Of a stretch of DNA of 64,000 nucleotides, positions 29,429-38,376 are shown in pieces; the stretch's first letter is position 1, and each line of letters begins with the position of its first letter. The stretch covers positions 690,641 to 754,640 of the forward strand of contig NZ_KB850113.1 of NCBI RefSeq assembly GCF_000369625.1. Direction: 5' to 3'. The notes under the pieces are model-generated. The model was not told the origin of the DNA, made no database searches, and was given only the letters and a program-made list of their open reading frames with translations. This stretch comes from Acinetobacter variabilis (GTDB lineage: Bacteria; Pseudomonadota; Gammaproteobacteria; Pseudomonadales; Moraxellaceae). The position numbers were made by a program, and so were the translations under genes.

Positions 29429-29456
29429 AGTATATGCATTTTAAGGTCATGTTAAA
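29429..29456 (-). promoter_or_regulatory. Candidate metQ promoter
   Basis: On the minus strand, TTTAAC (29456-29451) and TATACT (29434-29429) are 16 bp apart, 30 bp before the metQ ATG. I looked for a SAM riboswitch in the leader and did not recognise one. Confidence 0.5.
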
Positions 29457-29939
29457 GTGGAGTTTTATTACACTTTCATCTGACTCTAGATCGATGTCGC
29501 ATGTGGCTCCGGCAGAGAAAATGCAAATGTACTGCAACAGTTCACGTTAATTCGATCGGGTCAGAGTTCACCAAACCACTATATCGGTTTTCTATTTGGA
29601 GAGAGTAAATAGAGATTTTATAAAAGATATAGTCAAATTTAGTACTCTGAATGGGCGCAATCATAGCAATTATTATTTATTCGATATAGTGGATAAAAAC
29701 TATCTACTTATCTATTTAATAGAATATATATTAGATGAAAATGATTAAAATATTAATGAATACAATATATTATTTTTATTGAAGATAAATCAGAATTACA
29801 TATCGCTTAAAGATTGATCTTTATAAGATTTTATCCAATAGAAATCATAAAAATGAATAAACATAGGTAAATCTACTAGCTCATTGAGCTACTGAAAAAT
29901 CTTTTTTAATGAATGGTTAAGGAAGGTTTAAGTCAACCC
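29457..29939. other. Gene-free AT-rich interval between metQ and GNAT pseudogene
   Basis: About 480 bp without a supportable gene. Bases about 29485-29575 are noticeably more GC-rich than the rest and could be a remnant of a lost gene, but no family is recognisable in any frame. The remainder is strongly AT-rich. A 15-base palindrome TAGCTCATTGAGCTA lies at 29877-29891. Confidence 0.45.
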
Positions 29940-30479
29940 TTATTTACTTGAATAATTGCTTTGATTAATTTCATACAATACATACCAACATAAAGGATGA
30001 TCCTTAGGCAAGCGTGGATGCTGAAATTCTTGAGTCTTTACCATGCCTATCTTTTTCATCACCGCTTCGGATGGTGTATTGACTGTGACAGTGAAAGATA
30101 CAACTTTATTCAAACCTAAAGTATTGAATGCGTAATCCAATACTGCGCGAGCACCTTCAGTGGCATAACCTCGATGCCAATATTTTTTGGCAAGACGCCA
30201 GCCAATTTCAACACAGGGTATAAACTCAAACAGATCAGGCTGCGGTTGCAGGCCAATAAAGCCAATAAATTCTTTAGGCTCTTTTAGCTCAACTGCCCAT
30301 AAACCCCAACCATACTGATCAATCTGTTTAGTTACTTTTTCAATAAATTGTAGACTTTGTTCAGGTGTCAGTAGGCTGGGAAAATAACGCATAACTTCAG
30401 GATTTTGCCCCATAGCAATAAAAGCTGGATAGTCCGATGCTTGCCAAGGTCGAAGGATGAGGCGTTATGTTTCTAACAT
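29940..30479 (-). pseudogene. GNAT-family N-acetyltransferase with stop at codon 5
   Basis: The full frame reads MLET-stop-RLILRPWQASDYPAFIAMGQNPEVMRYFP. TAA at 30467-30465 stands where this family has Glu in the N-terminal ETERLILR motif. After the stop the frame is open for 174 codons and complete (IGWRLAKKYWHRGYATEGARAVLDYAFNTLGLNKVVSFTVTVNTPSEAVMKKIGM is the acetyl-CoA-binding core of RimJ/RimL-like proteins). An internal ATG at 30413 would give a 157-residue protein lacking the first beta strand. The single-base change GAA to TAA explains the break. Either a recent pseudogene or translated from the internal start. Confidence 0.78.
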
Positions 30480-30561
30480 TTCTAAAAATGGAGTTTAGTG
30501 ATCTAGCTATTTATAAAACTATAAAGCCAAGCATGAGTAAAGTTGAAATTCTTCACTATAA

Positions 30562-30588
30562 AAAAACCCCGCATTCAGCGGGGTTTTT
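30562..30588 (-). terminator. Terminator downstream of purD
   Basis: AAAAACCCCGC / GCGGGGTTTTT type hairpin with loop ATTCA, T run on both strands, 18 bp past the purD stop. Confidence 0.88.
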
Positions 30589-30606
30589 ATTTAATCTAAA
30601 TATAGA

Positions 30607-31890
30607 TTAAGCATTTTCACGCGCAATTGCACGGTAACCAATATCTTTACGGTATTGAACGCCGTCGAATGTTACTTTTTCACAAAGCTCTAATGCTTTC
30701 GCTTGTGCTTCACCAATGGTGTTACCCAAAGCAGTCACACAAAGTACACGACCGCCAGCAGTGACAATATCACCATTTTCATTGGCTTTGGTGCTTGCAT
30801 GGAATACTTTGGCATCAGTCATTTCAGTATCTAGACCTGAAATCACATCGCCATTGCTAGAAGTTTCAGGGTAGCCTTTAGATGCCAGTACGATACCGAC
30901 AGTTTTACGCTCATCCCATTCAGCTTCTGCAGGAAGATTGCCTTCAAGACCTGCTTGAACCAAATCTACCAAAGATGATTTTAAGCGCATCATGATCGGT
31001 TGAGTTTCAGGATCACCAAAACGACAGTTGAACTCGATTACTTTTGGTTGACCTTTATCGTCAATCATCAGACCTGCATACAAGAAACCTATGTATACTT
31101 GACCATCTTTTTTCATGCCTTCAACAGTCGGGCGCATCACTTCATTAATAGTTTTTTCAAATACGCCAGCAGTCACAACAGGAGCAGGAGAGTAAGCACC
31201 CATACCGCCAGTATTTGGACCTTGGTCGCCTTCAAAAATACGTTTATGATCTTGAGATGTCGCCATTGGCAGGATGTTGTCACCATCAATCATACAAATG
31301 AAAGAGGCTTCTTCACCAGCAAGGAATTCTTCAATGACTACGCGAGAACCGGCATCGCCAAATTTGTTGCCAGCCAGCATGTCATCAATCGCATCAAATG
31401 CTTCTTGATTGGTCATGGCAACAATCACGCCTTTACCTGCAGCAAGACCATCAGCCTTGATCACGATTGGTGCACCATTTTTCTCTACAAAGGCTTTCGC
31501 TGCATCTACTTCGGTAAATACATCGTAGAAAGCTGTTGGAATGTTATGGCGTTTTAAGAAGTGCTTAGCGAATGCTTTAGAGCCTTCCAGCTGAGCAGCA
31601 AATTGAGTTGGACCCCAAATTTTCACGCCTGCTTCGCGGCAAGCATCAACCACACCATTCACAAGCGGTGCTTCAGGACCCACAATAATCATTTCAACTG
31701 CATTATTTTTCGCAAAATCAATGATGGCAGGATTGTCGAGAATGTCCAAAGCGACATTTTCACATTTATTTTCAGTTGCGGTGCCTGCATTGCCCGGTGC
31801 AACAAATACTTTTGCCACTTGATCGTCTTGTGCGATTTTCCATGCAAGCGCATGTTCACGGCCGCCACTACCTAAAACCAGAATATTCAT
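30607..31890 (-). CDS. purD: Phosphoribosylamine--glycine ligase (GARS)
   Basis: Second step of purine synthesis: ATP-dependent ligation of glycine to phosphoribosylamine. The 427 residues start with the MNILVLGSGGREHALAWKI N-domain. The ATP-grasp domain has PIVIKADGLAAGKGV, the signature GAYSPAPV region preceded by QDHKRIFEGDQGPNTGGMG, and the metal-binding VIEFNCRFGDPETQ. It is full length. It follows purH on the same strand with a palindromic repeat in the 150-bp gap. Confidence 0.97.
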   Translation of the reverse strand: MNILVLGSGGREHALAWKIAQDDQVAKVFVAPGNAGTATENKCENVALDILDNPAIIDFAKNNAVEMIIVGPEAPLVNGVVDACREAGVKIWGPTQFAAQLEGSKAFAKHFLKRHNIPTAFYDVFTEVDAAKAFVEKNGAPIVIKADGLAAGKGVIVAMTNQEAFDAIDDMLAGNKFGDAGSRVVIEEFLAGEEASFICMIDGDNILPMATSQDHKRIFEGDQGPNTGGMGAYSPAPVVTAGVFEKTINEVMRPTVEGMKKDGQVYIGFLYAGLMIDDKGQPKVIEFNCRFGDPETQPIMMRLKSSLVDLVQAGLEGNLPAEAEWDERKTVGIVLASKGYPETSSNGDVISGLDTEMTDAKVFHASTKANENGDIVTAGGRVLCVTALGNTIGEAQAKALELCEKVTFDGVQYRKDIGYRAIARENA

Positions 31891-31911
31891 TTAAAAAATC
31901 CCTCAAAATTG

Positions 31912-32018
31912 AATCCCTCCCAACCTCCCTTTACGAAAGGGAGGGGAATCGCGAAATAAAGACTTCCTCTATATGCGCGAAAAGTCCCCCTTTTTATAAA
32001 GGGGGATTTAGGGGGATT
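31912..32018. repeat. Pyrimidine/purine-rich inverted repeat element between purH and purD
   Basis: The left arm has two C-rich tracts (TCCCTCCC at 31914-31921 and CCTCCCTTT at 31924-31932) and one G-rich tract (AAAGGGAGGGG at 31936-31946). The right arm mirrors it with one C-rich tract (TCCCCCTTT at 31985-31993) and two G-rich tracts (AAAGGGGGA at 31998-32006 and AGGGGGA at 32010-32016). Each lone tract can pair with either of the two opposite tracts. CGCG occurs on both sides of the centre. The arms are diverged inverted copies of one unit; a related half unit lies at 40952-40984. Confidence 0.7.
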
Positions 32019-32040
32019 AATAAATACAACTTATAATTAA

Positions 32041-33615
32041 TTAGTGGCGGAAATGACGCATGCCAGTGAATACCATTGCAATACCAGCTTCATCCGCTGC
32101 AGCAATTGTTTCTTCGTCACGCATTGAACCACCTGGTTGGATAATGCATTTGATGCCGGCTTTAGCCGCGTTGTCGATACCGTCACGGAATGGGAAGAAG
32201 GCATCAGATGCCATAACTGCACCTTCAACCACTAAACCAGCGTGTTCAGCTTTGATCGCAGCAATACGAGCTGAGTTTACACGGCTCATTTGACCTGCGC
32301 CCACACCAATAGTTTGACGGTTTTTCGCATAAACAATCGCGTTTGATTTCACGTATTTCGCAACTTTCCAAGCAAAGATCATGTCATCGATTTCTTGTTC
32401 AGTTGGAGCACGCTTAGTCACTACTTTAAGGTCATCTTTCGTGATCATGCCCAAGTCTTGATCTTGAACCAGTAAACCACCGTTTACACGTTTGTAGTCA
32501 AGCTGTGGAGCACGTTCATTAATCGCTGGAAGTTCGCCACATACGAGTACACGTACGTTTTTCTTCGCGTCAGTCACTTCAAGTACGCCGTCAGCGATAC
32601 TTGGTGCAATGATCACTTCAACGAATTGACGATCCACAATTGCTTGCGCAGTTGCAACGTCTAATTCACGGTTGAACGCAATGATGCCGCCAAATGCAGA
32701 TTCTGGGTCAGTTGCATAAGCAAGATCATAAGCGGCTTTGATGCCGTCTAGAGATACTGCAACACCACATGGGTTCGCGTGTTTTACGATCACACAAGCA
32801 GGTTTCGCGAATGATTTAACGCATTCAAGTGCAGCATCAGTATCCGCGATGTTGTTATATGAGAGTTCTTTACCTTGTAACTGCTTAGCAGTCGCAACAG
32901 AAGCTTCTTTCGCAGCAGGGTCAACATAGAACGCAGCAGACTGGTGCGGGTTTTCACCGTAACGTAAGTCTTGAGCTTTGTTTAATTGAGTATTGAAAGT
33001 ACGCGCAAATTTATCTGCCTGACCTTCTTCTTTACCTACGCGAGCGCCTAGGTAAGATGCGATCATACCGTCATATTGAGCAGTGTGTTCGAATGCTTTA
33101 ACAGCAAGGTCAAAACGCGTTGCATAAGATAAAGCACCCTCAGCTTTAAGCTCAGCAATCACAGTCGTATAGTCAGCAGCATTTACCACGATACCAACAG
33201 ATGCGTGGTTTTTCGCAGCAGCACGAACCATTGTTGGACCACCGATGTCGATATTTTCAATCGCATCAGCCAGTGAACAGTTTGGTTTCGCTACAGTTGC
33301 AGCAAATGGATACAGGTTAACAACGACAAGATCGATCGCATCGATGTTGTGTTCAGCCATCACAGCTTCGTCTAGACCACGACGAGCCAAAATGCCACCA
33401 TGAATTTTCGGATGTAGTGTTTTTACACGGCCGTCCATCATCTCTGGGAAACCAGTGTGCTCCGAAACTTCTACTACAGCGACATTATTGTCTTTCAACA
33501 ATTTGTATGTACCACCTGTAGATAAAATTTCTACCCCAAGAGCAGCAAGGTCTTGTGCAAATTCCACAATACCGGTTTTATCGGAAACAGAGATTAAAGC
33601 GCGTTTAATAGTCAT
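32041..33615 (-). CDS. purH: Bifunctional AICAR formyltransferase / IMP cyclohydrolase
   Basis: Last two steps of IMP synthesis. The 524 residues comprise an N-terminal MGS-like IMP cyclohydrolase domain ([50 protein letters not shown]) and a C-terminal AICAR transformylase domain ([42 protein letters not shown]). The start is the ATG at 33615 (MTIKRALIS), preceded by GAAG. A longer frame from 33636 adds residues the family lacks. It lies downstream of fis and upstream of purD, all on the minus strand. Confidence 0.97.
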   Translation of the reverse strand: MTIKRALISVSDKTGIVEFAQDLAALGVEILSTGGTYKLLKDNNVAVVEVSEHTGFPEMMDGRVKTLHPKIHGGILARRGLDEAVMAEHNIDAIDLVVVNLYPFAATVAKPNCSLADAIENIDIGGPTMVRAAAKNHASVGIVVNAADYTTVIAELKAEGALSYATRFDLAVKAFEHTAQYDGMIASYLGARVGKEEGQADKFARTFNTQLNKAQDLRYGENPHQSAAFYVDPAAKEASVATAKQLQGKELSYNNIADTDAALECVKSFAKPACVIVKHANPCGVAVSLDGIKAAYDLAYATDPESAFGGIIAFNRELDVATAQAIVDRQFVEVIIAPSIADGVLEVTDAKKNVRVLVCGELPAINERAPQLDYKRVNGGLLVQDQDLGMITKDDLKVVTKRAPTEQEIDDMIFAWKVAKYVKSNAIVYAKNRQTIGVGAGQMSRVNSARIAAIKAEHAGLVVEGAVMASDAFFPFRDGIDNAAKAGIKCIIQPGGSMRDEETIAAADEAGIAMVFTGMRHFRH

Positions 33616-33671
33616 GATCTTCGTCACAGTTACCAAGGAACAGATTAAATCTAAATAGCTAATTAACAGTC

Positions 33672-33706
33672 AAAAAAAAATGCCTGCGGTAGCCGCAAGC
33701 ATTTTA
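33672..33706 (-). terminator. Terminator downstream of fis
   Basis: AAAATGC-TTGCGG / CCGCA-GGCATTTT on the minus strand is followed by a run of T. It separates fis from purH. Confidence 0.82.
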
Positions 33707-33710
33707 TCAT

Positions 33711-33980
33711 TTATTCACTCATTAAACCGTGAGCTTTTAACTTTTTGCGTAAAGTACCGCGGTTTAGTCCGAGAATCTCGGCAGCGCGTGTCTGATTACC
33801 ACGCGTATATTCTAGAACGACAGATAATAAAGGCTTCTCCATTTCTGCCAGCACCATGTCGTACACCTGAGAAGGTTGCTCGCCTTGCAGTTGTGCAAAG
33901 TAGTGGCGAACTGCGCGATCTACGTGAATACGAAGAGCGACATCAGATTGTGCAGTAAAAATAGGAGATTTGCTATTCAT
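33711..33980 (-). CDS. fis: DNA-binding protein Fis
   Basis: Nucleoid-associated protein that bends DNA and activates stable-RNA promoters. The 89 residues include an N-terminal beta-hairpin region and a C-terminal helix-turn-helix, [28 protein letters not shown], the diagnostic Fis motif also found at the C-terminus of NtrC. In enterobacteria dusB precedes fis; here no dusB is next to it, and a 400-bp gap with an inverted repeat precedes it. Confidence 0.95.
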   Translation of the reverse strand: MNSKSPIFTAQSDVALRIHVDRAVRHYFAQLQGEQPSQVYDMVLAEMEKPLLSVVLEYTRGNQTRAAEILGLNRGTLRKKLKAHGLMSE

Positions 33981-34051
33981 GCGAATTAATCCGAAAAATC
34001 AAATATCACTTGGGTAAAGCGATATATAAAAGTGGTCTAGAAATTGAAATG

Positions 34052-34081
34052 AACTCCATTTTAGATCCTAAAACTGGAGTT
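34052..34081. repeat. Inverted repeat in fis upstream region
   Basis: AACTCCATTTTAG (34052-34064) and CTAAAACTGGAGTT (34068-34081) pair with one bulged base around ATC. No T run follows, so this is a structure in the fis leader or an operator. The gap 33981-34381 is otherwise AT-rich (polyT-rich 34336-34380), and I see no gene in it. Confidence 0.6.
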
Positions 34082-34381
34082 CTAAAACTTGGTCATTACA
34101 TTGAGCTTGTAGCTTGCCACATCTCGACGATTTGGTCGAAAAATAAGCGTAACAATAGTTAAAGTTTTGTTACTGACCAAAATCAAAACAAAAAAATCTG
34201 CTAGATACGCAATAAGTTTTAGAGCGCATTAGGCAAGACTGTATTTGTTGTGAAAAAGTAGCGAGGAGTTTGCAGCACATAGCTTTCGTGGCGCGTATAA
34301 TACCATTGTCTCGGGAAAAGTGAGCAAGAAAACTGCATTTTTTTTAACTTTTTTTTCGTTTTTTAATAGTTTTTATCAATA

Positions 34382-35242
34382 TTAAGGTCGAATTATTTCC
34401 AAACTGTAATTATCGAAGTCTTTACGGTCGACAGGAAGCACAAATTCAAATTTAAATGGGCTGTTTTGGGGAATACGTTGAATCTTGACCAAGCTTTCGA
34501 TCAGGTATTCCTGAGGTTTTAAATTATAAGTCGCCAAGACCACACCCTGATCTTTAAGGTGGACTCTCAAATTTGGCATTTCCAGACTACGCTTATGGAA
34601 ATTGATCAGTTCACCGCTAAACTGGGTTTTATCTGTAGCAATTGCTTTGGCTTTGACCTTATTGGTATTGATCAGATTGTAATGTTCTTCGAGATTGGAA
34701 CAGTTGAACACTTCACAGATATTGTTAAAAGCCACACTCATCACATGACTATTCTTAATATAGTGTGGATTAAACCAGAAGAATTGAAATAAAAGTAAGC
34801 CAAATAAGAACAGGTTTAGGCTGGTCCAGCCTAAATAATAAAGCGGGCCTTTATTGTGCTGTTTATCAGCCTGATCATCCCAGTTCATGCTAGGGAGGAT
34901 TGCAATCGGTTCGGTACTGAAATAATTCAGGTTGTTCAGATATGTTTTCAGATCAATATTTGAGTTTTCAACTTTTTCATCAAAGATGTTGAGTAAATAG
35001 TGCTGATCTGAAGAATTGGCTGAACAAGTAGATTCGGCGAGGCTTCTATTAATATAAGAAACATGACTTGGCGTATGGGTAAGGGCGACCGAATTCTGTG
35101 CTTCGGTCACCAGATGCGATAAAGCATTAAAGGTCGTACTACATTTTGGGCAGCAAACCATGCCTTGGGCAATGGTTAATTGCGCAACCGTAACTTTATA
35201 GGTTGTAGAGCAGGTCGGGCAGTGGGTTCGCTTGTCACTCAT
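34382..35242 (-). CDS. Zinc-ribbon / DUF3426 membrane protein
   Basis: 286 residues. The N-terminal MJ0042-type zinc ribbon has two CPxC pairs: HCPTCSTTYKV and VCCPKCSTTFNALSHL. A low-complexity linker follows, then one transmembrane helix (about 145-165, YYLGWTSLNLFLFGLLLFQFFWF). The DUF3426 C-terminal domain has the pattern TQFSGELINFHKRSLEMPNLRVHLKDQGVVLATYNLKPQEYL. The gene commonly lies next to prmA and fis in gammaproteobacteria. Function unknown; likely cytoplasmic zinc ribbon with a periplasmic beta domain. Confidence 0.85.
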   Translation of the reverse strand: MSDKRTHCPTCSTTYKVTVAQLTIAQGMVCCPKCSTTFNALSHLVTEAQNSVALTHTPSHVSYINRSLAESTCSANSSDQHYLLNIFDEKVENSNIDLKTYLNNLNYFSTEPIAILPSMNWDDQADKQHNKGPLYYLGWTSLNLFLFGLLLFQFFWFNPHYIKNSHVMSVAFNNICEVFNCSNLEEHYNLINTNKVKAKAIATDKTQFSGELINFHKRSLEMPNLRVHLKDQGVVLATYNLKPQEYLIESLVKIQRIPQNSPFKFEFVLPVDRKDFDNYSLEIIRP

Positions 35243-35260
35243 AAATGTTTTATAGACTCT

Positions 35261-36166
35261 TTAATTCTTATGGCGTTTCCCCGAAATACGGCACCAGTGT
35301 TCATCGCGTTTTTCTACTTCTAATATATCAAAATGTTTTGAGTAAATGCTAGTAACATCAGCAACTTGCTCTTCAATAACACCTGCGAGTGCGAACTCTG
35401 CCTCAGGTTTGACCAATTCTGCGAACTCAGGCTCAAGCATCATGAGTGGGCCAGCCAGAATATTAGCAACAAATACATCTGCTTTCTGCTCGCCAAGCTC
35501 TGCATTGAACTCCTCTGGTAAACCAACATAAAGTCGATCCAATACACCATTCAGTTCAGCATTCTGTTTGGTGGCCAAAACAGCTTGTGGGTCAATATCA
35601 GTTGCATACGCATATTTGGCACCGAGTAACAATGCAGCGACAGCCAGAATACCTGAACCACAGCCATAATCGATCACGATCTTGTCTTTTACATCAGTTT
35701 TACCCAACCATTGCAGGCAAAGGAAAGTAGAGGCGTGGTTACCTGTACCAAAAGCTAAACCTGGATCAAGCTTGATATTCACTGCATCTGCTTCAGGCGC
35801 TTCCATCCACTCTGGAACAATCCAGAATTTTTCAGAAATCTGGATTGGCTCGTAGGCATCCATCCAGGTGCGTTCCCAAGCTTGATCTTCCAGGAATTCA
35901 TGGCGGATCGGTGCTTCAGGTAGTTGTGCGCGAATAAAGGTTTCCAATGCAGCTACATCGATTTCTTCTTCGTCATCTTCTTGAGCATAGATGCCAGTCA
36001 CGATCACTTTATTCCAGAGCGGTGTTTCACCCGGAAGTGGTTCCAGTAAATCCTGGTTTTCAGCATCATCCAGAGTGACACTTACGGCGCCCAGTGAGCT
36101 AAGTAATGTTTCAGTAAAATCTACCTGAGCTTGATCAACTGTAATATGAATTTGTAACCACTTCAC
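35261..36166 (-). CDS. prmA: Ribosomal protein L11 methyltransferase
   Basis: Trimethylates lysines and the N-terminus of L11. The 301-residue form starts at GTG 36166 ([12 protein letters not shown]), preceded by AAGG at 8 bp. An ATG five codons earlier and a longer frame from 36271 lack support. The N-terminal substrate-recognition domain spans about 1-60, and the class I methyltransferase core has [14 protein letters not shown] (about 135), [20 protein letters not shown] and [17 protein letters not shown]3426 follows by 18 bp. Confidence 0.94.
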   Translation of the reverse strand: MKWLQIHITVDQAQVDFTETLLSSLGAVSVTLDDAENQDLLEPLPGETPLWNKVIVTGIYAQEDDEEEIDVAALETFIRAQLPEAPIRHEFLEDQAWERTWMDAYEPIQISEKFWIVPEWMEAPEADAVNIKLDPGLAFGTGNHASTFLCLQWLGKTDVKDKIVIDYGCGSGILAVAALLLGAKYAYATDIDPQAVLATKQNAELNGVLDRLYVGLPEEFNAELGEQKADVFVANILAGPLMMLEPEFAELVKPEAEFALAGVIEEQVADVTSIYSKHFDILEVEKRDEHWCRISGKRHKN

Positions 36167-36252
36167 AGAAATAACCTTCATACATTTTTTCAAAAAGCTA
36201 TTGTAACGGAAGTTCGGCTTGAAGGTGTGATCTTCTTGAGACGGAGTTAAAT

Positions 36253-36279
36253 AAAAAGGATGCTTTCGCATCCTTTTTA
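36253..36279 (-). terminator. Terminator downstream of BASS transporter
   Basis: AAAAAGGATGC / GCATCCTTTTT with loop TTTC, 10 bp past the transporter stop. The T run occurs on both strands. Confidence 0.88.
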
Positions 36280-36289
36280 TGAAAACCGG

Positions 36290-37189
36290 TTAAAACGCAT
36301 TTTCCTGAGTGGGAGAGATCGTAGGATGTGCAGCTACTGGAGCAAAGCGATTCAGTAATAATCCAAAAATAGCTGCGAAGATATACATAAAGATTGAATA
36401 AACCGCAGCGGGCATAGCAACTACAGTGCTGGACATGACAGTAAGTGCAATAGTCATGGCGAGTGTGCTGTTATGAATACCGATCTCGAAGGCGCTGGCA
36501 CGTGCCTGAGCGAAATTGATATTCATCAGGCGTGGAACAAAATAGCCAATCATTAAGCTGAAGAGACAGAACAGGGCGGTTGCTAAACCCACCTGAGTCA
36601 GATATTCGGCAATATTGGCGCGTTCACTATAAATTGCTCCTGCAATAATCAGCACCAGAAAGAGGACTGCAAAAATGCGAAGAGGCCTATTCAGCTTTAC
36701 AGTGAGTGCTGGGGCATAATGACGAATCAACATACCAATCGCGACCGGTATAATAATGATACCAAACACTTGCAGGATCTTTCCGAACTGCAAGCTGATC
36801 TGCTGACTGTCCTGCATAAAATGCATGATCGAGAAATTCATGATTAAAGGTAAGGTAAATGCAGCAACCACCGAATTGATCGCAGTCAAGGTAATATTAA
36901 GCGCCAAATCACCTTTAAATAGATAGCTGAACAGATTTGCGGTGCTACCACCTGGCGAAGCGGCCAGCAACATCAGACCAACAGCGAGTAAAGGTGGTAA
37001 AGCCAGAACTTTACATAGAATGAAAGCAATGCTTACCAGCAGAATTAATTGACAAAACAAGGCAACCAGCACTGCTTTAGGGTGCTGACTTACCCGCGCA
37101 AAATCTTTAAGTGTGAGTTCGAGTCCTAATCCCACCATGATGATGGCGAGTGCGAGGGGGAGGAATATTGTTATGATGCCAGAGTCCAT
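36290..37189 (-). CDS. Bile acid:sodium symporter (BASS) family transporter, copy 1
   Basis: 299-residue inner-membrane protein with about nine to ten predicted helices. Family motifs are LLAASPGGSTANLFSYLFKGDLALNITLTAIN (about 75-107) and ASAFEIGIHNSTLAMTIAL (about 225-245), which form the sodium-site crossing helices. Substrate unknown; bacterial BASS proteins carry organic anions. The start is the second ATG, at 37189 (MDSGIITIF), because AAGGAG lies 7 bp before it while the ATG at 37195 is too close to it. A paralogue with the same motifs lies 87 bp upstream, evidence of tandem duplication. Confidence 0.87.
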   Translation of the reverse strand: MDSGIITIFLPLALAIIMVGLGLELTLKDFARVSQHPKAVLVALFCQLILLVSIAFILCKVLALPPLLAVGLMLLAASPGGSTANLFSYLFKGDLALNITLTAINSVVAAFTLPLIMNFSIMHFMQDSQQISLQFGKILQVFGIIIIPVAIGMLIRHYAPALTVKLNRPLRIFAVLFLVLIIAGAIYSERANIAEYLTQVGLATALFCLFSLMIGYFVPRLMNINFAQARASAFEIGIHNSTLAMTIALTVMSSTVVAMPAAVYSIFMYIFAAIFGLLLNRFAPVAAHPTISPTQENAF

Positions 37190-37276
37190 CTGCATGCTCC
37201 TTATAGAAATTTATTTTAATAGTTTTAAATTTTCTATAAAAAGCATACAGCTTAAGCAGGCAATTAACTTAGAAAG

Positions 37277-38164
37277 TTACAAATCTGATAAACGACTCTT
37301 GGCACTATAGCTGAGTTTCTGCTGGCTGATCATAAAACCAAAAATACCAGCAAAAACATACATGACAATTGAATAAATACCCGCAGGGATGGCAATGGTG
37401 ACATTATTCAGGACAGAAATCGCAATTGTCATTGACACAGTTGTGTTATGAATGCCGACTTCAAAGGTACAGGCACGTGCCATCTTGTCTGGAATATCCA
37501 TTAATAAAGGCAGGCAATAACCGAGAAACAGGCTGGAAAAACATAATATAGAGGTAGCAATCCCAATGCCGGTAAAATATTCGATGATGTTAAAGCGCTC
37601 TTGGAAAATGGCATAGATCAAGAGCATGCTTAAAAAAGCGATAGATAGCAGCCGCATTGGCATATGTACAATATCTGAAAGCTTTGGAAATTTTGCCCGC
37701 ATCAGCATGCCGATCACAACCGGAATAATCGTAATCAGAAAAACCTGAGCCATTTTTTCAAGCGGTAAGCCGATGCCGGTATCCTGTCCTATAAAATAGT
37801 ACAGGGACAGGTTCATAATAAAAGGTAAGGTAAAAATAGAAATAATCGTATTGATGCCGGTTAACGTGATATTAAGCGCAACATCACCTTTATAAAGATA
37901 ACTTAGCAGATTGGCAGTAGCTCCTCCTGGAGAGGCAGCCAGCAGCATCATGCCTACAGCAAGCAATGGCGGCAGATCAAGTACCAGACAGATTAAAAAG
38001 GTTAAACCGGTTAAAATTACCAGTTGTGAGAATAAGACAATAAAAATCACCTTAGGATAACGGCTAACATGTAGAAAATCCTTGATTGTTAACTGTAGCC
38101 CTAACCCCATCATTGTTATTGCCAAAGTAATCGGCAAAAACAAGCTAAAAAACCCCGAATCCAT
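37277..38164 (-). CDS. Bile acid:sodium symporter (BASS) family transporter, copy 2
   Basis: 295 residues, clearly paralogous to the next gene. Both begin MDSG, and both carry LLAASPGG(A/S)TANLxSYLxKGDxALNITLT and TFEVGIHNTTVSMTIAI. The copies are diverged over most of their length, so the duplication is old. The ATG has AAGGA 6 bp before it. Substrate unknown. The pair is probably cotranscribed. Confidence 0.87.
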   Translation of the reverse strand: MDSGFFSLFLPITLAITMMGLGLQLTIKDFLHVSRYPKVIFIVLFSQLVILTGLTFLICLVLDLPPLLAVGMMLLAASPGGATANLLSYLYKGDVALNITLTGINTIISIFTLPFIMNLSLYYFIGQDTGIGLPLEKMAQVFLITIIPVVIGMLMRAKFPKLSDIVHMPMRLLSIAFLSMLLIYAIFQERFNIIEYFTGIGIATSILCFSSLFLGYCLPLLMDIPDKMARACTFEVGIHNTTVSMTIAISVLNNVTIAIPAGIYSIVMYVFAGIFGFMISQQKLSYSAKSRLSDL

Positions 38165-38376
38165 GAAGTTTCCTTTTTATTATTCATTTTTTAGGTATGT
38201 TTTGAGTTTAGCGTAGATGAATAAATAAGCAATATAAAAACGGATAAAATTTATGCATTTTACCCGTTAAGTTTATGATTAAAAATATATTTAATCAGCT
38301 ATATAGTGATTTACATCCCTGAGTGAGATGGGGTTTGAGGCTGAGTTTGCATTTGCGGTTGAGACTGCATATCTTG

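Noticed and set aside
29400..29580. SAM or other methionine riboswitch in the metQ leader
   Set aside because: I read the minus strand for SAM-I, SAM-II and related conserved cores and found none; only a sigma-70-like promoter is visible.
33680..33958. Open frame of 92 codons opposite fis
   Set aside because: It is the antisense shadow of fis; the fis protein and its helix-turn-helix are unmistakable on the minus strand.
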